Assembly (NCBI RefSeq): GCF_002796605.1
Contig: NZ_CP024923.1
Location: 1,302,001-1,366,000, forward strand
Reading direction: 5' to 3'
DNA length: 64,000 nucleotides
Source: Sphingomonas psychrotolerans
GTDB taxonomy: Bacteria; Pseudomonadota; Alphaproteobacteria; Sphingomonadales; Sphingomonadaceae
A program made the position numbers and the translations under genes. The notes below the pieces were generated by a model. It had not been told where the DNA came from, did no database searches, and saw nothing but the letters and a program-made list of their open reading frames with translations. Of this stretch, positions 18,277-27,715 are shown in pieces (positions within the stretch are counted from its first letter, which is position 1; every line of letters starts with the position of its first letter).

Positions 18277-20772
18277 ATGAAAGTCGCGCACCCAATCCGC
18301 ACCATCGTGGCGGCGCTGCTCATCAGCTGCAGTACCAGCGCTTTGGCCCAGACCACCGCCGATCCCGCCAGCGACGCGGAGGCGACCGGCGACGACATCA
18401 TCGTCACCGGCCGCGCCGGCGCCGGCGAGCGCACCAAGGTCGAGACGAGCTACGCGGTCACGACGATCGACAACGACATGCTGCGCTCGCGCGCGCCGTC
18501 GAGCGTCACCGAGACGCTCAAGTCCGTGCCGGGCTTCTGGGTCGAGGCATCTGGCGGCGAAGGCAGCGGCAACGTCCGCGCCCGTGGCATTCCGGTCGAC
18601 GGCTTTGGCTCGATCAATCTGCTCGAGGACGGGCTGCCGGTACAGCACGACCCGGCGCTCGGCTATCTCAATGCCGACCAGGCCTTCCGCGTCGACGAGT
18701 CGATCGACCGGATCGAAGTCGTGCGCGGCGGCCCGTCGTCGATCTTCTATTCGAACGCGCCGGGCGGCGTGATCAACTTCATCACGCGCAAGCCGGGCGA
18801 CTCGATCTCGGGCAATGCCCGATTGCTCTATGGCCCGACCGCCGACCTCTATCGCTTCGACGGCTGGGTCGGCGTGCCGATCACCGAGGGCTGGGGCATC
18901 GGCGTCGGCGGTTTCTACCGCAACGAGCGAGGCGTGCGTGATCCGGGCTTCACCGGCAACAAGGGCGGCCAGATCCGCGCCGACCTGCATGGTGACTGGG
19001 GCACCGGCCGCACCACGCTGAGCTACAAGCACCTGGCCGACAATGCGATCTTCTACACCGGCATCCCGCTGACCAAGGACAGCGAGGGCGACATTGTCGG
19101 CCTGCCCGGCTTCGATCCGCATTACGGCACCACCGCGAGCAGCCAGCTGCGCCGCATGACGCTGAAGAGCGCCACCGGACCAGTCGACTTCCGCGAAGAC
19201 CAGGGCACGCGCATCCGGCTCGACCAGGCGAGCTGGCTCACCGATTGGGAACTCGCCGACACCTGGAAGCTCAGCCACAAGCTGCGCTACCGCGACTCGA
19301 GCACGGTGCGGAATGGCGTCTATCCCGCTTCGGTGAGCACGGCGACGGCGCTGCTGCTGGGCACCTATCGCTCGCAGCTGCTCACCGCCTTCCCGACCGC
19401 GACCTCGATCCAGCTGCGCTATGTCGATAGCGGGCAGGCGTTCGATGTGACGGGGCAGAACGGCAATGGCGACGTCTTCATCAACCAGGCCCGGCCGGTT
19501 ACGGTGAACGAAAGCGAGCTGCTCAACGATTTGCGCATCGCGCATCAATTCGAGGCGGCAGGCACGCACGACTTCGCGGTCGGCGTCTATTACGCGTACA
19601 TCAAGGAGACCTTCACCCGCTATTCGGCGTCGACGATCCAGGACGTATCGGGCAATTCACGGCTGCTCGATCTCGTCGCGCTCAATGGCGCCGGTGCGGT
19701 GGTCGGCGCGCTGACCGAGGGCGGTGTCGCGCGCTACGGGTCCGAATTCGCCAACGGCTATGGCACGCAGAGCACGGTCGCGGTCTATGCTTCGGACGAG
19801 TGGCAGATCGCGCCCGGCTTCCGCGTCGACGGCGGCGTACGCTTCGAGCAAGTGTCTGCGCGCGGGGCGCAGGAGAATAGCCGCACCGTCAACCTCGGCA
19901 ATCCCCAGACGCTGGCGGACGACAACGTGCTGACCGGCAGCGGCGTGTTCGTGCCGTATAGCCGCACCTTCGACCGGGTCGGCTGGACGCTCGGCGCCGA
20001 CTGGCAGTTCGCCGACCGCGCCGGGATCTTCGCGCGCTACACCTCGACTTTCCGCTTGCCGAGCGTCGGCAGCTTCATCACCAATGCCACTGCGCAACCA
20101 GTGATCCAGGGCATCGAGATGTGGGAAGCAGGCGTCAAATACGCTTCGCCGCTGGTCAGTCTGTATGCGACCGGGTTCCTGACCGACTTCGACTCCTATT
20201 CGATCGGCAACACCTTCTTCAACACCGCCACCAACGGCTATACCCAGCAGACCGTGTACACCGATACGCGCGCTTACGGCGTCGAGTTCGAAGGCACGAT
20301 CCGGCCTACGTCGTTCCTCGACTTTACGCTCAACGCGACGTGGCAGGAACCGACCTTCCGCAACCTCAAATACAATGAACTGTCCGGCACCACGCTGATC
20401 CCGCGCGACTATTCAGGCAACCAGCTGCTCCGCGTGCCCAGGCTGGCGCTGCGCGCGACCCCGGCGGTCCATCTGTTCGATGGCCGCTTCCGCGCACAGC
20501 TCGACGTCGAGCATTATACCAAACGCTACGCCGATGCGGCGAACACCTCCCAGCTGCCGGCGTACACCGTGCTCAATGCGAGCGTGCGGCTGGGCGTGAC
20601 CGACCAGATCAGCCTATGGGCCTATGGCGACAATCTTACCAATACGATCGGGCTCACCGAAGGCAATCCGCGCGCGGGCGAGCTGACCAGCGGCCAGGCC
20701 AACGACCTGCTGTTCATCGGCCGGCCGATCCTCGGACGCAACTTCCGCTTCGCGGTGGACTTCAAGTTCTGA
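18277..20772 (+). CDS. TonB-dependent receptor paired with a PHP metallohydrolase
   Basis: The product is 831 residues with a signal peptide (ending ALAQ, residue 25), TonB box (DDIIVTGRA), plug (about 55-170; VTETLKSVPGFWVEA, SIDRIEVVRGGPSSIFYSNA) and a barrel ending FAVDFKF, with the terminal Phe typical of barrel assembly. Its TGA overlaps the ATG of the downstream CehA/McbA-like hydrolase, so import and hydrolysis of one substrate are probably linked. The plug and general layout resemble siderophore or small-molecule receptors more than the sugar-type receptor at 39017-41779. The substrate is unknown. Confidence 0.9.
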   Translation: MKVAHPIRTIVAALLISCSTSALAQTTADPASDAEATGDDIIVTGRAGAGERTKVETSYAVTTIDNDMLRSRAPSSVTETLKSVPGFWVEASGGEGSGNVRARGIPVDGFGSINLLEDGLPVQHDPALGYLNADQAFRVDESIDRIEVVRGGPSSIFYSNAPGGVINFITRKPGDSISGNARLLYGPTADLYRFDGWVGVPITEGWGIGVGGFYRNERGVRDPGFTGNKGGQIRADLHGDWGTGRTTLSYKHLADNAIFYTGIPLTKDSEGDIVGLPGFDPHYGTTASSQLRRMTLKSATGPVDFREDQGTRIRLDQASWLTDWELADTWKLSHKLRYRDSSTVRNGVYPASVSTATALLLGTYRSQLLTAFPTATSIQLRYVDSGQAFDVTGQNGNGDVFINQARPVTVNESELLNDLRIAHQFEAAGTHDFAVGVYYAYIKETFTRYSASTIQDVSGNSRLLDLVALNGAGAVVGALTEGGVARYGSEFANGYGTQSTVAVYASDEWQIAPGFRVDGGVRFEQVSARGAQENSRTVNLGNPQTLADDNVLTGSGVFVPYSRTFDRVGWTLGADWQFADRAGIFARYTSTFRLPSVGSFITNATAQPVIQGIEMWEAGVKYASPLVSLYATGFLTDFDSYSIGNTFFNTATNGYTQQTVYTDTRAYGVEFEGTIRPTSFLDFTLNATWQEPTFRNLKYNELSGTTLIPRDYSGNQLLRVPRLALRATPAVHLFDGRFRAQLDVEHYTKRYADAANTSQLPAYTVLNASVRLGVTDQISLWAYGDNLTNTIGLTEGNPRAGELTSGQANDLLFIGRPILGRNFRFAVDFKF

Positions 20773-22220
20773 TGCGCTGGCTCGCCCCTGCGCTGCTCGC
20801 CGCACTGGCTCCCGCGGCGGCGGCGCAGGAGCGAGTGCCGGACGTCGTCCTGACCGGCGACATCACCGGCGCCGATCACGAGCGTTACAAGCCGCTGTCG
20901 TTCGACGTTCCCAAGGGAGTCGAGCGGATCACGGTGACACTCGACTATGACAAAGCGAACAAGACCGTCATTGATCTGGGGCTGTGGGATCCCGAGCGGT
21001 TCCGCGGCTGGAGCGGCGGCGCGCGCAGCCGGTTCACCCTGAGCGCGAGCGACGCGACGCCCGGCTATCTTCCCGGCGCGCTGCCCGCGGGCAAATGGCG
21101 AGTGATGCTCGGCGTGCCCAATGCCCGGCCGAACAGCCGCGCCGCCTATCGCGTCACGGTGCGGTTCGATCGGGAGGGGCGGCGCGACGCCAGCGCGGCA
21201 ATTGCCGAGCCGCCGATCAGGGATGCGCCCGGCTGGTATCGCGGTGACCTGCATATGCATGACGCGAACAGCGATGGCAGCTGCGCCAGCCAGTCGGGCA
21301 AGCGGGTCCCCTGCCCGCTGTTCCGGACAGTGGAGAAGGCCGCGGCGGCGGGCCTCGATTTCATCGCGGTCACCGATCACAATAGCACCGCGCATTTCGG
21401 AGGGCTGCGCGAGCTACAGCCATGGTTCGACAAGATGCTGCTGATTCCCGGTATCGAAATCACCACCTTTGGCGGGCACGCCAACATTTTCGGGCCGCGG
21501 CGCTTCGTCGATTTCCGCGTCGGCAGCGCGGCGGTTCCCGACATCCGCGCCTTGCAAAAGGACGTCACGGCGGCGGGCGCCATCCTGTCGATCAATCATC
21601 CCGCCTTGCCTTCGGGCGAGGCGTGCATGGGCTGTGGCTGGGTGTGGCCGAAGACCGACTGGTCGCGCGTCACTGCCATCGAGGCAGTCAACGGCAATAT
21701 CGCCGAAGGGCCACTCGCCGGAATCGGTTATTGGTATGCGCGGCTCAACGAGGGGCATCGGCTGACGGGCATCGCGGGGAGCGACAATCACGATCCCGAC
21801 GCGCCCGAAGGCAAGGCGCCGATCGGGCGGCCGACCACGGTCGTCCACGCCGCGCGGCTGTCGCAACCCGCGATCCTGGCAGGGATTGCGGCGGGCAATG
21901 CCTTCATCGACGTCACGGGCAAGGGCGGCCGGATGCTCGAAGTCGATGCCGAAGCAGGGGGGCGCCACGTCGCGATGGGCGGCGCGATCGAAGCGGCAAG
22001 CGGAACGGTGTTTCGCGCGCACGCCGTCGGCGTGGCTGACGGTTCGGCCGAACTGGTCGTCAACGGCGTCGTCGTGCGGCGGCGCCGCGTCGAGGGCCCT
22101 GATGCGCGGATCGCTTTCCAACTGGATGCGCGCAGCTGCGGCTGGGCGGCGGTGAACGTTCGCGATGCGGCCAAACATCCGCTGTTGATCGGCAATCCAA
22201 TCTACCTGACCTGCCGCTGA
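20772..22220 (+). CDS. CehA/McbA-family PHP-domain metallohydrolase, exported
   Basis: The product is 482 residues, starting at the ATG that overlaps the stop of the receptor gene. A signal peptide (APAAAAQE) is followed by a beta-rich N-terminal domain (about residues 20-150) and a PHP domain. PHP metal-site motifs are present: GDLHMHDANSDG (His161, His163), FIAVTDHNSTAH, GIEITTFGGHANIFG, SINHPALPSG and GIAGSDNHDPDAPEG. Known relatives hydrolyse esters such as carbaryl (CehA), and other PHP proteins are phosphoesterases. The true substrate here is probably what the coupled receptor binds. Confidence 0.88.
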   Translation: MRWLAPALLAALAPAAAAQERVPDVVLTGDITGADHERYKPLSFDVPKGVERITVTLDYDKANKTVIDLGLWDPERFRGWSGGARSRFTLSASDATPGYLPGALPAGKWRVMLGVPNARPNSRAAYRVTVRFDREGRRDASAAIAEPPIRDAPGWYRGDLHMHDANSDGSCASQSGKRVPCPLFRTVEKAAAAGLDFIAVTDHNSTAHFGGLRELQPWFDKMLLIPGIEITTFGGHANIFGPRRFVDFRVGSAAVPDIRALQKDVTAAGAILSINHPALPSGEACMGCGWVWPKTDWSRVTAIEAVNGNIAEGPLAGIGYWYARLNEGHRLTGIAGSDNHDPDAPEGKAPIGRPTTVVHAARLSQPAILAGIAAGNAFIDVTGKGGRMLEVDAEAGGRHVAMGGAIEAASGTVFRAHAVGVADGSAELVVNGVVVRRRRVEGPDARIAFQLDARSCGWAAVNVRDAAKHPLLIGNPIYLTCR

Positions 22221-22995
22221 CTTGTCAGGAACTCCAGCGATCGGCTGATTGCCGAGGCGCAACACCTCGGGACGCGTTCGACGCAGTTCGAAACCGCGCA
22301 CCGCGCCGGTGAGTGGCGGAAACGACCGGTTTCGGGATCGGTTGACGGTCGGCGATCTCAGCTGGACCGGTCCTGCTCATAGTGCTCCCTCAAGTGAGCG
22401 CCGAAGCCGATGCTCGCAAGCGCGATGGCCGGCTGGGCCAGCGGGCGCGCGAACGCAACCGGCTCCTCGAGCCCTCGCCAACACCGACAATTCGCTGATG
22501 GCAGAGCTGGCAGAGGATCTACACGAGAGCGCAAAAGCCGAGCGGGACGGTGGATCTGATATCGCCGACCAGGAGAGATTTGAGTAAGGAGCTGCGTCGC
22601 AGACGCTCTACGGACTGCAGCAAATCTGCAGCACGGCGGCGTTAAACCACGAGAATATCTAGGAAAATCACTGTCCGTTTGCTCAGTGGACGTCGACTCT
22701 TAATCAGCGGTCCTTGGTTCGAGCCCAAGTGCGTCCAACATATTTTCAATGACTTAACGCCCATCGAGAGCAGCGGCCCCTTCTCAAGATAGCATTCAAG
22801 CTAGCGACCGAGATACGACGCGCTGAGACCTTTGGCGCTAGCCTGAGTGCTGGATCTGGGCGACGCATGCGCCATGCGTCGATGTCTGATTGTAGGCCGA
22901 TTCCTCCCCGTCGGCTTTGGGTCGCGCATGCCGACAACCGGGACGCTGGCCACGCTCCAAACAAGGTTCCCGTAGCGTGTGGACATGGCCGTGCT
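22221..22995. other. 775-bp non-coding, scarred region
   Basis: No credible gene is seen. A 112-codon frame at 22249-22587 has a lopsided composition and no recognisable domain or ribosome-binding site. GC content falls in places, and the segment contains a decayed tRNA-Lys half (22681-22740). The 3' part carries the promoter and start options of the LytTR gene. It looks like a site of past integration and decay. Confidence 0.5.
22681..22740 (+). pseudogene. Decayed tRNA-Lys(CTT), 3' half intact
   Basis: The anticodon loop CTCTTAA (anticodon CTT) is followed by a perfect 5-bp T arm (CTTGG-TTCGAGC-CCAAG) and an acceptor 3' strand TGCGTCC with discriminator A. The anticodon stem has a mismatch, the D arm is reduced to GCTCAGT, no matching 5' acceptor strand is present, and the end reads ACA instead of CCA. 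Such 3' tRNA fragments are typical of attachment-site duplications left by integrases that use tRNA genes. Confidence 0.65.
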
Positions 22996-23931
22996 ATGGA
23001 GTTGCGCATGGCTGGGCCTCTCATGCAAACTGATCGAATGAGGCGGCTGCATTTCGAATTTCAACGCGTTGCCGAGACGGTTTCACGTTCATTCAGCCAG
23101 GCCATAGCTTCGCTCCGGGCGTCGCGGACCGTATCCGTGGCGCTGATCGCTCTCTTCTTGATCTTCGCCGGCTATGCGGCGGCATTCGTCGCGACGCTCG
23201 ATCAATCGATCGGTTCTTCGGTGTTTTATGCGGTCAACAACACCGTCGGCATCGGTTTAGCAGGCGCTGGATTCTACCAGTTGCTCGCGCGCTTTGTGCT
23301 GCGTCGGCGGCCTGCGGTTGCCGCGGTGTTGCACGTGCCGCTGGCGGTCGCATTCGCGCTGAGCTGGTACCTGTGCACGATCGTGAGCTTTGGCTTGACG
23401 CCATCCTGGATCCGCGCCGGAATCTCGGTGGCCCCCTTCGGTCCGGTAGCGTTGGCGTGGCAGATGTTCCAGGGAGTGACCCTTTATGCCGCGCTGGCGC
23501 TCTTTGCCTATTGGCGCGACGCGATGGCCCGGCTTGAAAGCCTTCGGGCCGGGCGCACTGCGGCAACCGACCAAGCGACGAGCGCCCCTCCCCCTGCGCG
23601 CGAAACCGTCGGTTCGCTTCTCGTGCGCTGCGACAGGGAGGTGGTTCCGGTCGCGCTGAACCATATCGTGATCATTTCGGGCGTCGACGGATATGCGGAG
23701 GTCGTCACCAATGCGCGCCGGCTGCTCTCGACCACGACTCTGGCGCGCTTCGAGGCGATCCTTCCTCTCGAACAGTTCGTCCGGGTGCACCGGTCGCACA
23801 TCGCCCGCCTGGGCGCGATCCGGCACGCCGAACCGGCCGGCAACGGCAAGCTGCTTCTCCACATGGAGAATGGCGACATGGTGAGCACCAGCCGAACGGG
23901 CGCGCGGGCCTTGAAAGAGCGTGCCGTTTGA
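22996..23931 (+). CDS. Membrane-bound LytTR-family transcriptional regulator
   Basis: From ATG 22996 the product is 311 residues. Four transmembrane helices fill about residues 45-180 (for example VALIALFLIFAGYAAAFVA and LYAALALFAYW), followed by a linker and a C-terminal LytTR DNA-binding domain (about 215-310; VALNHIVIISGVDGYAEVV, FVRVHRSHIARLGAI). The start is uncertain: in-frame ATGs at 22867, 23008, 23023 and 23038 are possible and none has a strong ribosome-binding site. Known role: LytTR domains bind DNA as dimers, and membrane-anchored forms are common in sphingomonads and flavobacteria. The neighbouring serine hydrolase is a possible target. Confidence 0.8.
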   Translation: MELRMAGPLMQTDRMRRLHFEFQRVAETVSRSFSQAIASLRASRTVSVALIALFLIFAGYAAAFVATLDQSIGSSVFYAVNNTVGIGLAGAGFYQLLARFVLRRRPAVAAVLHVPLAVAFALSWYLCTIVSFGLTPSWIRAGISVAPFGPVALAWQMFQGVTLYAALALFAYWRDAMARLESLRAGRTAATDQATSAPPPARETVGSLLVRCDREVVPVALNHIVIISGVDGYAEVVTNARRLLSTTTLARFEAILPLEQFVRVHRSHIARLGAIRHAEPAGNGKLLLHMENGDMVSTSRTGARALKERAV

Positions 23932-24056
23932 ATCTTCAGGCGGGTCGCTTCACCGTCGCCTGGGTCATTTCAAAGGTTTTTTCTCACCGCTAGCCACGCG
24001 TCGCTAGCGCTGCGCCAAGCTCGGTACACGGTGGCCGAGCACGTGGAGGACAAGCG

Positions 24057-25274
24057 ATGAAGCAATTGGAATGGCGTTTCACCAGGCGCCATGGCCTCGG
24101 GGCAATGGCGGCACTCGCGCTCACCGGTTGTGCCACGACGCGCCAGTTATCCGGGCCACCCTTCGGCGAAGTCGCAGCGCCCCGCGGCTCTGCGGCGCTG
24201 CTTCTGGAGCGCCGGCTCGGCGAAATCGTTGCCGAACAGAATGTGGTCACCGCCGGCGTCGGCGTGATCAAGCACGGCAAGCTCGTCTGGAGCGCCTATT
24301 TCGGTGCGCAGTCGCCGGGAGTGCCCGCCAGCGCCGCGACACGCTTCAATGCGGCGTCGATCACCAAGACGGTCGCTGCCGAAACGATATTGCGCCTCGT
24401 GGGGCAAGGGAGGCTCTCGCTTGACGAATCGATGGCGAAATATTGGGTCGATCCTGACATTGCCGGAGATCCGCGCCGCTTCGACCTCACCCCGCGCATC
24501 GCGCTTACGCATAAGACGGGTTTCGCCAATTGGCGGTTCTTCCGGCGCGACGGCAAGCTCGCATTCGAGCGCGCGCCCGGCGTCAGCTACGGCTATTCCG
24601 GAGAGGGGTTTCAGTATCTCGCGCGGTTTGCGGAGAAAAAGCTGGGCAAGCCTTTCCCGCAGCTCGTCGATGAGACAGTCCTGAAGCCAGTGGGCATGGC
24701 ACACACCGATTTCACGGTACGCGCCGAAAATGCGGAAAAGATCGCGCGCCCGATCGACGAGGGCGGCGTCTTCTACGGCTATTTCTGCCGCCCCGAAGGC
24801 AAGGCCTTCTGCCGCAAGCAAGGCGACTGGTCCGCGGCCGCGGATATGACGACGACGGTTCAGGACTACGCCGCGTTCCTCGTCGCGGTGATGGACGCGG
24901 ACGGTTACGGCCCGGCGATTGCCAGCGATCGCGATCGCGTGCAATCGGACAAGGGCAGTGAGCGCGTGGTCCATTGCGAGGATGCGGCCAAGTCGCCGTG
25001 CCCCGTCGAGCAGGGCTATGGTCTGGGCTTCAACGTCCTGAAATATGATGGCGTCACGGTGCTCGAGCATGGCGGCGCCGACTGGGCGCAACTGGCCGTC
25101 GCCTATTTCTACAAGCCTTCGAGAGACGGTGTGATCATCTTCCTGAACGCGCCCAACCGCCGTGCGCTCGAAGCGATGCCCGGGATGCTCGCGCTCGTTG
25201 ATCCCACGTCGCCCTTGCTGGGCGAATATAGCCGCTGGCTCGAAAGGGCCAAAGCGAGCGAGGTAAAGCCATGA
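24057..25274 (+). CDS. Class C beta-lactamase-like serine hydrolase lipoprotein
   Basis: The product is 405 residues. The N-terminus has twin arginines and a lipobox (ALTGC, Cys25), so it is probably an exported lipoprotein. The penicillin-binding-protein/class C beta-lactamase fold (Beta-lactamase PF00144) is shown by the SxxK motif SITK (Ser101, Lys104), a Tyr-Ser-Gly at residues 180-182 in the place of the usual YxN, and an HGG motif near the C-terminus (LEHGGADWAQLA). Known relatives include esterases, D-aminopeptidases and PBP-like enzymes, and true beta-lactamase activity is unlikely to be the native role. It stands alone between the LytTR gene and a small SH3-like gene. Confidence 0.87.
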   Translation: MKQLEWRFTRRHGLGAMAALALTGCATTRQLSGPPFGEVAAPRGSAALLLERRLGEIVAEQNVVTAGVGVIKHGKLVWSAYFGAQSPGVPASAATRFNAASITKTVAAETILRLVGQGRLSLDESMAKYWVDPDIAGDPRRFDLTPRIALTHKTGFANWRFFRRDGKLAFERAPGVSYGYSGEGFQYLARFAEKKLGKPFPQLVDETVLKPVGMAHTDFTVRAENAEKIARPIDEGGVFYGYFCRPEGKAFCRKQGDWSAAADMTTTVQDYAAFLVAVMDADGYGPAIASDRDRVQSDKGSERVVHCEDAAKSPCPVEQGYGLGFNVLKYDGVTVLEHGGADWAQLAVAYFYKPSRDGVIIFLNAPNRRALEAMPGMLALVDPTSPLLGEYSRWLERAKASEVKP

Positions 25275-25532
25275 CCCACATCGGTCGTTCGCTGCGGCCG
25301 CGCTCGTCGCCGCCATGGCCTTAGTTTCCGCACCGGGCAATGCACCGAATACGGATGGCGACACTACAATCGATCATCAGACGCGCCGGCTCTGCTTGGG
25401 CGAAGTGAATGGGTTAAGAACGATTGACAGCAGCGCACTGATCGCATGCAGCTTAGCCGTCCTGGCTACCACAAGTTACTTGACAAACAGTCGACGAAAC
25501 CGGCCTGCTTTGACAACTTTGGGAGAACAGGG

Positions 25533-25928
25533 ATGCTGATCAGTTTGGCAACAGCGATGATAGCCGTCGGCGCGGCGAGTTCGCCGATCCCAATAGCATC
25601 AACCGCGACGGTTCTTGCTTCCCCTTTGTCCCCGGCTCAATCGTCGACCGTTGCTCCCGACGGGTGTTCTCAAGCACCACAGCCGTTTTCTGATGCGGTA
25701 AACTGCAAGAATCTTCGGTTCCAGAAGCGACGGTGGAAGGTGGTTTTGCCGACAATTCTGAGAGCAAGCCCGTCTGTTTCAGCTCTGAGAGTCCATGCTC
25801 TCCCGCGTGGCGCGAGCACGGCCGGCGACGCATCGACGACTATCGATGGGAAAACCTGGATTCATTTAAAGGACAGTGCTTATCAAGGCTGGGTTCAACG
25901 CGCAGTACTTTCTCCAGCGGAGAAATAA
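25533..25928 (+). CDS. Small secreted protein with a C-terminal SH3-like domain
   Basis: From ATG 25533 (AGAACAGGG just upstream) the product is 131 residues. It has a hydrophobic export signal (about residues 1-25) and a C-terminal segment (about 75-131) that looks like a bacterial SH3 domain: a start like LRASPSVSALRVHALPRGAS, then GKTWIHLKD and YQGWVQRAVL. An upstream in-frame ATG (25446) would bury the signal. I cannot assign a function; SH3-like domains of this kind often bind cell-wall material. Gene status is moderately supported. The flanking 25275-25532 and 25929-26167 show no further gene. Confidence 0.5.
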   Translation: MLISLATAMIAVGAASSPIPIASTATVLASPLSPAQSSTVAPDGCSQAPQPFSDAVNCKNLRFQKRRWKVVLPTILRASPSVSALRVHALPRGASTAGDASTTIDGKTWIHLKDSAYQGWVQRAVLSPAEK

Positions 25929-26167
25929 GGACGCGGTTACCCGCCACCTTGAGCGCCATGCTGACGCGTAAGCCAACCACATCGTTGGCCAGCATTCCGC
26001 GCGTCGATAGCGGCGCGCCGCTCCGCCAACACCTCCGACAGGACCGGGGCGCCAGCCCTGATCGAGGCTGCACGCGACGCTGTTTGATCAGCGCGGGTTG
26101 ACGCGTGGGTTGGCACCGAGCAGGTTGGCTCCGTCGGCTACCGCCAGAAAGCCAATCAGGGGGTCCA

Positions 26168-27643
26168 ATGCTGCGGCCATGGAAAGTGGTGCTGGCGCAG
26201 CGCCTGCAACCCGAAAGCGATACCCCTCTCTACATGCAGATCGTTCACGCGATGATCCACGAGATCCAGCGCGGGCGGCTGCCGCCCGGGACCTTCCTTC
26301 CCGGAACCCGCGATCTTGCCGAGGCGCTGGCGGTCAATCGCAAGACCATCGTCACCGCCTATGAGGAACTGGTCGCCCAAGGCTGGTTCCAGTCGCTCGG
26401 CCGTCGCGGCACGATCGTCTCGAGTTCGTTGCCGGAGAGCGACGCCGCGCCGCGCGCGCCCGGATTGCCCTCGGCCTTCGAGCCCGAGCGGCCCATCGCT
26501 TATCCCTTCCGCCAGCCCCCGGAGCGCCCCCTGGCGGTGCCGGGCGGCGCGTGGCTCAAACTCGACGAAGGCGCTCCCGATGGTCGGCTGTTCCCCGCCG
26601 ATCTGCTCGCGCGCGCCTATCGCACCGCGATACTCTCCGCCTCACGCGAGGGGCGGCTGCTTTATCGCGACCCGCGCGGATCGCCGGCGCTGCGCCGGAG
26701 CATCGCATTGATGCTGCATCGCGAGCGCGGGCTGCTGGTCGAGCCCCAGAATATCTGCATCACGCGCGGCAGTCAGATGGGGATATTCCTCGCCGCGCGG
26801 GTGCTGTCGCGGCCGGGCAGCGTCGTGCTGGTCGAGGAACTGACCTATGAGCCCGCGGTGGCCGCCTTCCGCGCGTGCGGCGCTTCGGTGGTGCCGGTGC
26901 GGCTCGATGCCGAAGGGCTCGATGTCGTGGATGTCGAACGCCAATGCCGGGCGCATCGGGTGGGCGCGATCTTCCTCACGCCGCACCATCAATTTCCGAC
27001 AACAGTTTCGCTGCGCCCCGAACGCCGGCTGCGGCTGCTCGAACTCGCCCGCCAGTTCGGCTTCGCAGTGATCGAGGACGATTACGACCACGAATTCCGC
27101 TTCGGGTCGCAGCCGCTGCTGCCGATGGCGAGCTATGCGCCCGAGCATGTGCTGTACCTCGGCTCGCTGTCCAAGCTGCTGATGCCGGCACTGCGGATCG
27201 GCTATATCGCCGCGCCACAGCCGCTGATCGACTCGCTCGCCCATGAAGTGTCGATGCTCGACGGGATGGGCAACACGATCACCGAGGACGCCGCCGCAGA
27301 ACTGATCGACAGCGGCGAAGTCCGTCGCCACGCGCGCAAGGCGACGCAAATCTATGCGGGGCGGCGCAATGCCTTCGCGCGTGCGGTCGAAACGCATCTC
27401 GGCGGGGTGTGCGAGATGCGCCTGCCGCAGGGCGGCCTCGCCTTGTGGCTCGCCTTTCGCGATCACGCCGCGCTCGATCGTATCGAGCGCCGCGCGCCGG
27501 AACTCGGCCTGAGTTTCGCGCCATCGCATAGCCATATGGTGCATCCGGGTGCCGAGCGGGGCCTGCGGCTCGGCTTTGCGAGCCTCGACGAAGCCGATGC
27601 CGAGGCCGCGATCGCGGCGCTGGGCCAGGCCGCACGCGCATAG
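26168..27643 (+). CDS. MocR-type (GntR-aminotransferase) transcriptional regulator
   Basis: The product is 491 residues from ATG 26168, with AGGGGG close upstream. A GntR winged helix-turn-helix (about residues 15-85; LYMQIVHAMIHEIQRGRLPP, VNRKTIVTAYEELVAQGW) is fused to a fold-type I aminotransferase domain (about 130-490). That domain has the PLP-site motif IEDDYDHEFRF and the Schiff-base lysine at Lys336 (GSLSKLLMPALRIGY). Known role: MocR regulators such as PdxR and GabR sense PLP or amino-acid ligands and control nearby genes. It heads a same-strand row of PaiB-like, amidohydrolase, receptor and amidohydrolase genes, which are likely targets. Confidence 0.9.
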   Translation: MLRPWKVVLAQRLQPESDTPLYMQIVHAMIHEIQRGRLPPGTFLPGTRDLAEALAVNRKTIVTAYEELVAQGWFQSLGRRGTIVSSSLPESDAAPRAPGLPSAFEPERPIAYPFRQPPERPLAVPGGAWLKLDEGAPDGRLFPADLLARAYRTAILSASREGRLLYRDPRGSPALRRSIALMLHRERGLLVEPQNICITRGSQMGIFLAARVLSRPGSVVLVEELTYEPAVAAFRACGASVVPVRLDAEGLDVVDVERQCRAHRVGAIFLTPHHQFPTTVSLRPERRLRLLELARQFGFAVIEDDYDHEFRFGSQPLLPMASYAPEHVLYLGSLSKLLMPALRIGYIAAPQPLIDSLAHEVSMLDGMGNTITEDAAAELIDSGEVRRHARKATQIYAGRRNAFARAVETHLGGVCEMRLPQGGLALWLAFRDHAALDRIERRAPELGLSFAPSHSHMVHPGAERGLRLGFASLDEADAEAAIAALGQAARA

Positions 27644-27715
27644 CCAGTTGCTGGACCCATCGACTTTGCAAATCTGGACGTTTCAAAGGGGTCAGGATCG
27701 TAACACCATCGCAAC

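Noticed and set aside
22249..22587. 112-codon frame after the PHP hydrolase gene
   Set aside because: It has no ribosome-binding site, no domain and skewed composition, and lies in a scarred region with a tRNA fragment.
23937..23976. Possible terminator after the LytTR gene (CAGGCG...CGCCTG, then a T6 run)
   Set aside because: The stem is only 6 bp with a 14-base loop and the T run is 11 bases away, so it is not convincing.
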